The notes under the pieces are model-generated. The model made no database searches and was not told the DNA's origin. It saw only the letters and a list, made by a program, of their open reading frames with translations. The position numbers were made by a program, and so were the translations under genes. 34,194 nucleotides of DNA from an uncultured Selenomonas sp. (GTDB taxonomy: Bacteria; Bacillota; Negativicutes; Selenomonadales; Selenomonadaceae), in the NCBI GenBank assembly GCA_947167105.1, contig CAMVGU010000030.1, positions 1 to 34,194 of the forward strand. Reading direction: 5' to 3'. Each line of letters starts with the position of its first letter. The stretch's first letter is position 1. Shown here one piece after another: positions 31,702 through 34,194 of the stretch.

Positions 31702-32217
31702 ATGCTTGCCTATTTCAAGAACTTCGTTTTCATGCTCGGCATTCTCTGCATAATGGCCGGGATTTTCGGCCTTTCCTACACATACAATATCGATCACCGC
31801 ACGGCAGAGAGCCTGTCCGCCTACTGCCGCATTGACTTCCAGAGCTCCTTTACCGAAACCGGCAAGCTGGAGGGAGCTGTCCTCTCCCTCTGGGATTACC
31901 GCTACGATGACGCACACCTGGAGCCACGGGCCGTGCTCTACACGGATGGCAACGCCTGGGACATGGCAGCCGCCGTCAAGCAGCTCAGCCCCAAGGACCG
32001 CCAAAACGAGCGCATCGCTGTCGGTGAGGATGCCGATAATGATGCACACCCCTACCAGAACGAGAACAAGCTCTTCGTAGAAATGCCCCGCTCCAGCCTA
32101 CAAGCCATAAAAAAAGCGGAAACCATCAGATTCCGCTTTTACTATGACAATGGCCAAACCATTGACCTGCCGCTGAACGGGCCGGATATGGAATACTGGA
32201 AGGCACAACTGAGGTGA
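31702..32217 (+). CDS. Membrane-anchored protein of unknown function
   Basis: A 171-residue protein with one N-terminal membrane segment (about residues 7-27, FVFMLGILCIMAGIFGLSYTY) and no lipobox, followed by a soluble domain of about 140 residues, probably periplasmic. Two related strands (IDFQSSFTETGKLEGAVLSL and IRFRFYYDNGQTIDLPLNGP) suggest a beta-rich fold. AAAAGGAG lies about 8 nt before the ATG. It is a single-gene unit with an operator-like palindrome over its -35 and a strong terminator after it. I do not recognise the family. Confidence 0.75.
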   Translation: MLAYFKNFVFMLGILCIMAGIFGLSYTYNIDHRTAESLSAYCRIDFQSSFTETGKLEGAVLSLWDYRYDDAHLEPRAVLYTDGNAWDMAAAVKQLSPKDRQNERIAVGEDADNDAHPYQNENKLFVEMPRSSLQAIKKAETIRFRFYYDNGQTIDLPLNGPDMEYWKAQLR

Positions 32218-32274
32218 AGCCGCCCTGGTAAGGGCAAACATAAACCTGCCAGTGGCAGCCCATCAGATAATTAT

Positions 32275-32320
32275 GGGGCTGTCGCATGAGTATGATTCCA
32301 CTTATGCGACAGCCCCTTTT
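32275..32320 (+). terminator. Terminator after the 31702 gene
   Basis: GGGGCTGTCGCAT (32275-32287) and ATGCGACAGCCCC (32304-32316) form a perfect 13-bp stem followed by TTTT. Confidence 0.85.
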
Positions 32321-32327
32321 CCAAAAC

Positions 32328-32361
32328 AAAAAGCCCGCCACCCCTTACAGGCAGCGGGCTT
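32328..32361 (-). terminator. Terminator for leftward transcription
   Basis: AAGCCCGC (32331-32338) and GCGGGCTT (32354-32361) form an 8-bp stem, with five T following on the minus strand. No intact minus-strand gene feeds it. Confidence 0.7.
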
Positions 32362-32595
32362 CCCGCGAAAGCCGCTATTACTTCAGCTCTATAATAACAG
32401 GCATTTTCTCAAACAGCCCCCTTGATTTACAAGGCTTTGCGGTGTCTCACTTCTCAGGAATTAGCCCCTTTTTGGCGTATGGCTATTTTTTTATTACGTT
32501 TTTATTACGCTTCAGACGGCCGTCTGCCCTGCCTGGTCTGCCCCTTGACAGCGTCCTCCACGTCTGGAAATTCCACGCAGCAGCCACGCTCAAAC

Positions 32596-32688
32596 AAAAA
32601 AGCCGCCCCCATGGACGGCCCTTCTGCTCAGAGACCACATATCACCAACTATGCAGCCATATGAAACAGGTTATTACCAACTTGCCTT
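32596..32688 (-). ncRNA. Candidate antitoxin RNA of type I module B
   Basis: An extended -10 on the minus strand (TGG then TATCAT, 32703-32695), with a TAGCAT -35-like hexamer 17 bp upstream, predicts a start near 32688. The first 25 nt complement 32661-32683, which repeats the start of the divergent toxin-like gene (32780-32802; 20 of 23 bases identical, including ATTACCAACTT). A hairpin (32602-32619) and six T end it, giving an RNA of about 93 nt. The layout is the same as module A. Confidence 0.55.
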
Positions 32689-32718
32689 AGCTATATGATA
32701 CCATATAAAACTAAAATA

Positions 32719-32727
32719 TGCTATAAT
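32719..32727 (+). promoter_or_regulatory. Extended -10 promoter of toxin-like gene B
   Basis: TGCTATAAT, a perfect extended -10 (TATAAT at 32722-32727); transcription would start near 32733 and give a leader of about 47 nt. Confidence 0.65.
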
Positions 32728-32779
32728 TATTTTGCTGTGCACCCCTACACCGCAAGCAGGAAGGGGGTCAGATAAAAAT

Positions 32780-32869
32780 ATGGATCAGGTCATTACCAAC
32801 TTTGTTACCTCAATTCTTGCAGGTATAATTGCCTATTATATCTGCAAGTGGCTGGACAGTCACCTTTAA
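32780..32869 (+). CDS. 29-residue Fst-like hydrophobic peptide, type I toxin-like (module B)
   Basis: The peptide starts MDQVITNFVTSILAGIIAYY and ends ICKWLDSHL. It has a single membrane helix with a central small-residue kink (AG), then KWLD and a polar tail; the hydrophobic-G-hydrophobic-WL pattern is that of Fst/Ldr-type toxins. GGAAGGGGG lies 12 nt before the ATG, rather far, which may keep translation low. It shares GIIAYY-I/V-CK with the peptide at 33235. A linked divergent RNA matches its start region. Killing activity is inferred. Confidence 0.65.
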   Translation: MDQVITNFVTSILAGIIAYYICKWLDSHL

Positions 32870-32932
32870 GCACAGCAAGGCGATCCAGTATCGACTCTAA
32901 GTCCTTCCCGGTGCACCAACACCAAGAAGGCG

Positions 32933-32956
32933 GCCGGGCGGTTGCCCGGCTTTTTT
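32933..32956 (+). terminator. Terminator of toxin-like mRNA B
   Basis: GCCGGGC (32933-32939) and GCCCGGC (32944-32950) form a 7-bp stem with a 4-nt loop, followed by six T. Confidence 0.9.
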
Positions 32957-33029
32957 GTGTTCACTCAGACGTCGGCAGCTTCCTGCCCCGCTTCAAGCTC
33001 TTTGCGGTGATCTAGCCTCTGAACAAAAG

Positions 33030-33106
33030 CACCCCATAAGGGAGAGGCCGCAATCCTTCTCCCAGGGGTGTTTTTTGTTGTGAGTAATTGTCACTAGAAG
33101 ATTTCT
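33030..33106 (-). ncRNA. Orphan antitoxin-like RNA (module C, toxin missing)
   Basis: A promoter nearly identical to that of module D drives a leftward RNA from about 33106 to a hairpin (CACCCC-GGGAGA / TCTCCC-GGGGTG, 33030-33070). The hairpin has TTTTTT on the plus side and CTTTTGTT on the minus side, so it is two-way as in module D. No peptide gene lies to its left before the module B terminator (74 bp), and its 5' end does not match either peptide gene here. It is probably what remains of a duplicated module. Confidence 0.5.
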
Positions 33107-33112
33107 GTCCAG

Positions 33113-33142
33113 ATTATACCACCCATTGCCCCCAAAATGCAA
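33113..33142 (-). promoter_or_regulatory. Promoter of orphan RNA C
   Basis: On the minus strand, TTGCAT (33142-33137), an 18-bp spacer and TATAAT (33118-33113). The 36 bases 33113-33148 match 33453-33488 at 33 positions. Confidence 0.75.
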
Positions 33143-33177
33143 TACCTTCATACACAAAGCACAACAAAGCAATAATA

Positions 33178-33186
33178 TGATATAAT
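33178..33186 (+). promoter_or_regulatory. Extended -10 promoter of toxin-like gene D
   Basis: TGATATAAT: TG at 33178-33179 and TATAAT at 33181-33186. Transcription would start near 33193. Confidence 0.65.
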
Positions 33187-33234
33187 GTTGCTGTTGCCTT
33201 TGCTCCCAGAATTTACATGAAGGGAGGTGCAAGA

Positions 33235-33330
33235 ATGATTGATTTCTTAATGGCCACGGCTGCTAGCGTCTTAGGCGGAATTATTGCCTATTACGTGTGT
33301 AAAGCCCTGGAAGGCAACAAGAAGCATTAA
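33235..33330 (+). CDS. 31-residue Fst-like hydrophobic peptide, type I toxin-like (module D)
   Basis: The peptide starts MIDFLMATAASVLGGIIAYY and ends VCKALEGNKKH: one membrane helix with a GG kink and a charged C-terminus, as in Fst-family toxins. The SD is strong (GGGAGGTG, 6 nt before the ATG). The start region GCAAGAATGATTGATTTC (33229-33246) is repeated at 33423-33440 with one change, inside the convergent small RNA. The peptide is paralogous to that at 32780. A toxin role is inferred from this architecture. Confidence 0.7.
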   Translation: MIDFLMATAASVLGGIIAYYVCKALEGNKKH

Positions 33331-33379
33331 CCACTCCGTGAGTTCATGCAAGCCCTAACCAAGCCAATACATGAACCGC

Positions 33380-33417
33380 AAAAGGCCCGCAGGGTAACCA
33401 CTCCCGGCGAGCCTTTT
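33380..33417. terminator. Shared two-way terminator of module D
   Basis: AAAAGGC and GCCTTTT, with inner CGC/GCG and GGG/CCC pairs, form a long hairpin ending in T on both strands. It terminates both the peptide mRNA and the convergent RNA, so the two RNAs are complementary over the whole hairpin. Confidence 0.8.
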
Positions 33418-33446
33418 GTTGTGCAAAAATGATTGATTTCCTTTTC
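33380..33446 (-). ncRNA. Candidate antitoxin RNA of type I module D (convergent)
   Basis: Transcribed leftward from a consensus promoter (33482-33453) toward the toxin-like gene. The predicted 67-nt RNA has two regions able to pair with the peptide mRNA: its 5' part, complementary to the translation start through the direct repeat (17 of 18 bases), and its 3' terminator hairpin. This is the layout described for RNA II of the pAD1 par/Fst system. Confidence 0.65.
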
Positions 33447-33452
33447 TGTTTA

Positions 33453-33482
33453 ATTATACCACCATTTTCCCCCAAAATGCAA
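33453..33482 (-). promoter_or_regulatory. Promoter of antitoxin RNA D
   Basis: On the minus strand, TTGCAT (33482-33477), an 18-bp spacer and a perfect TATAAT (33458-33453). Confidence 0.8.
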
Positions 33483-33539
33483 TACCTTTATATATCACAC
33501 AACAATACACAATAATAATATACAGCCTTGTTTATACTC

Positions 33540-33653
33540 TTACTGTGTTGTAGCGGAATATAACACAGTGAGAATTAAATCAACTATCTGCGTATCAGTC
33601 AGCCCCATTCGCCTAAGCTCTGTTATAAGTTGCGCCCAGCCTTCAAAACTCAT
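33540..33653 (-). CDS. Possible 37-residue helical peptide
   Basis: An ATG-started frame: MSFEGWAQLITELRRMGLTD then TQIVDLILTVLYSATTQ. It reads as one or two amphipathic helices around a GLTDTQI turn. An in-frame stop lies two codons before the ATG, so the start is fixed, but there is no SD. A TTGTCA hexamer (33752-33747) with CATAAA 16 bp later could be a promoter. I cannot place it in a family; it may be a short helical regulator or spurious. Confidence 0.35.
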   Translation of the reverse strand: MSFEGWAQLITELRRMGLTDTQIVDLILTVLYSATTQ

Positions 33654-33823
33654 AGATTACTGAGTATTCGCACCGTTCAGAGCCACCTAATCGCTTGGTG
33701 AGGGTTCTTCCGCACAAAACCGTTTATGGTGTGACTGTACTCGTTGACAAATTACGCGTGCCCAGTTGCATAGTTATGATATTTACTTCAACGTAAGGCT
33801 GTTACGGGTTATAGCGGAAGAGC

Positions 33824-34159
33824 CATTTACTAGGGTACAAGCAGGACAGGCTGAAATACTGGCTGGACTCTTTGGGGAATCGTGTTTTATACAACAAAAC
33901 TAACGGCTTTGTAACCTTGGGGGCTCGGATAGAAGACGGGTATATAACAGCAGAGTATCAACAAGAAGAATTAATAGATCTGCTTGAATCTTCTTGGGAA
34001 ACGACACTAAAAAAGAATTTAGAGTCTTTAAAAGATGATATGCACAACGAAATTGTTCTTGATGTAATACGCTGTAATTGTCTGTTACATAAATTCCTAC
34101 ATGACACAAAAATAATTATCCCCCAGCTTAGCCGGGGGTTTTTCATTAACGGCCTATAA
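33824..34159 (+). pseudogene. Open frame without a clear start, running through a terminator; probable gene remnant
   Basis: A frame opens at about 33824 (after a TAG) and reads RKSHLLGYKQDRLKYWLDSL and on through LYNKTNGFVTLGARIEDGYI to a stop at 34159; the first usable start is TTG at 33872, without an SD. The composition looks protein-like up to about 34110 (acidic helix ELIDLLESSWETTLKKNLES), but the last dozen residues are encoded by a terminator hairpin (34122-34145). That suggests a truncated or decayed gene. The family is not recognised. Confidence 0.35.
34122..34145 (+). terminator. Intrinsic terminator near the right end
   Basis: CCCCC-A-GC and GC-C-GGGGG form a hairpin followed by TTTTT. 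It lies inside the open frame described above. Confidence 0.75.
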
Positions 34160-34194
34160 GGCCTCATAAATACCGGCCGCGCTTCACAGCGCAT

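Larger units (their letters stand above)
32218..32595. other. Gene-free accessory stretch
   Basis: About 380 bp with no gene I can support. It holds two terminators (32275-32320 and 32328-32361). On the minus strand a short open tail ends at 32378 (...FEKMPVIIELK) with a stop 22 codons upstream, perhaps the remnant of a gene. Two near-repeats of CGTAATAAAAA stand side by side near 32494-32514. Confidence 0.5.

Noticed and set aside
32362..32590. A tyrosine recombinase remnant or attachment site
   Set aside because: Only a 22-residue tail and short AT-rich repeats are visible; no catalytic motif or tRNA 3' end supports it.
32993..33232. A 79-codon minus-strand open frame
   Set aside because: It spans two promoters and a terminator hairpin, lacks an SD, and is Cys/His-rich noise.
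33085..33500. A CRISPR array suggested by repeated promoter boxes
   Set aside because: Only two 36-bp copies exist, 340 bp apart, and they are promoter sequences; there are no regular spacers.

Overview
The window looks like a chromosomal piece of a diderm Firmicute of the Negativicutes (Selenomonas-like). The housekeeping genes are Firmicute in type and partly in Firmicute order (ornithine/lysine decarboxylase family, thymidylate kinase, RNase M5, KsgA, MetRS, TatD, YabE-like 3D protein, a DegS-type kinase). It also carries a secretin, which needs an outer membrane. The organism call is inference from gene content. No rRNA, tRNA, CRISPR array or complete insertion sequence was seen.

Layout. 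1-4580: a candidate small RNA, a BrnQ amino-acid transporter flanked by inverted copies of a short repeat, a small cytoplasmic protein, a DUF192 protein and an exported histidine acid phosphatase. 4589-15357 (minus strand): a complete-looking Tad/Flp pilus operon in the order cpaB, cpaC secretin, ParA-like ATPase, cpaE, tadB, flp pilin, tadE, tadA, tadC, tadG. The prepilin peptidase gene (tadV) is divergent across overlapping promoters at 15388-15416. 16175-26955 (minus strand): the conserved information-processing block yabE-like, tatD, metG, an NhaC antiporter, ksgA, rnmV, tmk, decarboxylase, degS-like kinase and a small membrane protein. 27124-32217: a YgbA-type protein, ftsW, trmB, a degenerate NtrC-type regulator and a membrane-anchored protein with its own operator-like palindrome. 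32220-34194: gene-poor accessory DNA.

The most interesting content is a set of very small genes (27-31 codons) that ordinary ORF length cut-offs miss. Three encode hydrophobic peptides resembling type I toxins of the Fst/Ldr kind. Each is paired with a promoter-terminator unit for a short RNA whose 5' end is complementary to the translation start of its own peptide gene, through a direct repeat. Two modules are divergent (19826-20156 and 32596-32956). One is convergent with a shared two-way terminator, as in the par locus of pAD1 (33178-33482). A fourth promoter-terminator unit of the same family (33030-33142) has no toxin and looks like the remnant of a tandem duplication with a period of about 340 bp.

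Other points of note: a C-rich, anti-Shine-Dalgarno-like small RNA near the left end; a dispersed MITE-like repeat with exchangeable inner hairpins; a sigma-54-type regulator lacking both GAFTGA and the arginine fingers; a DegS-like kinase with a large insertion in its ATP lid; and a duplicated nine-residue motif in the secretin tail. Start sites were chosen from Shine-Dalgarno spacing, so several differ from the longest open frame.
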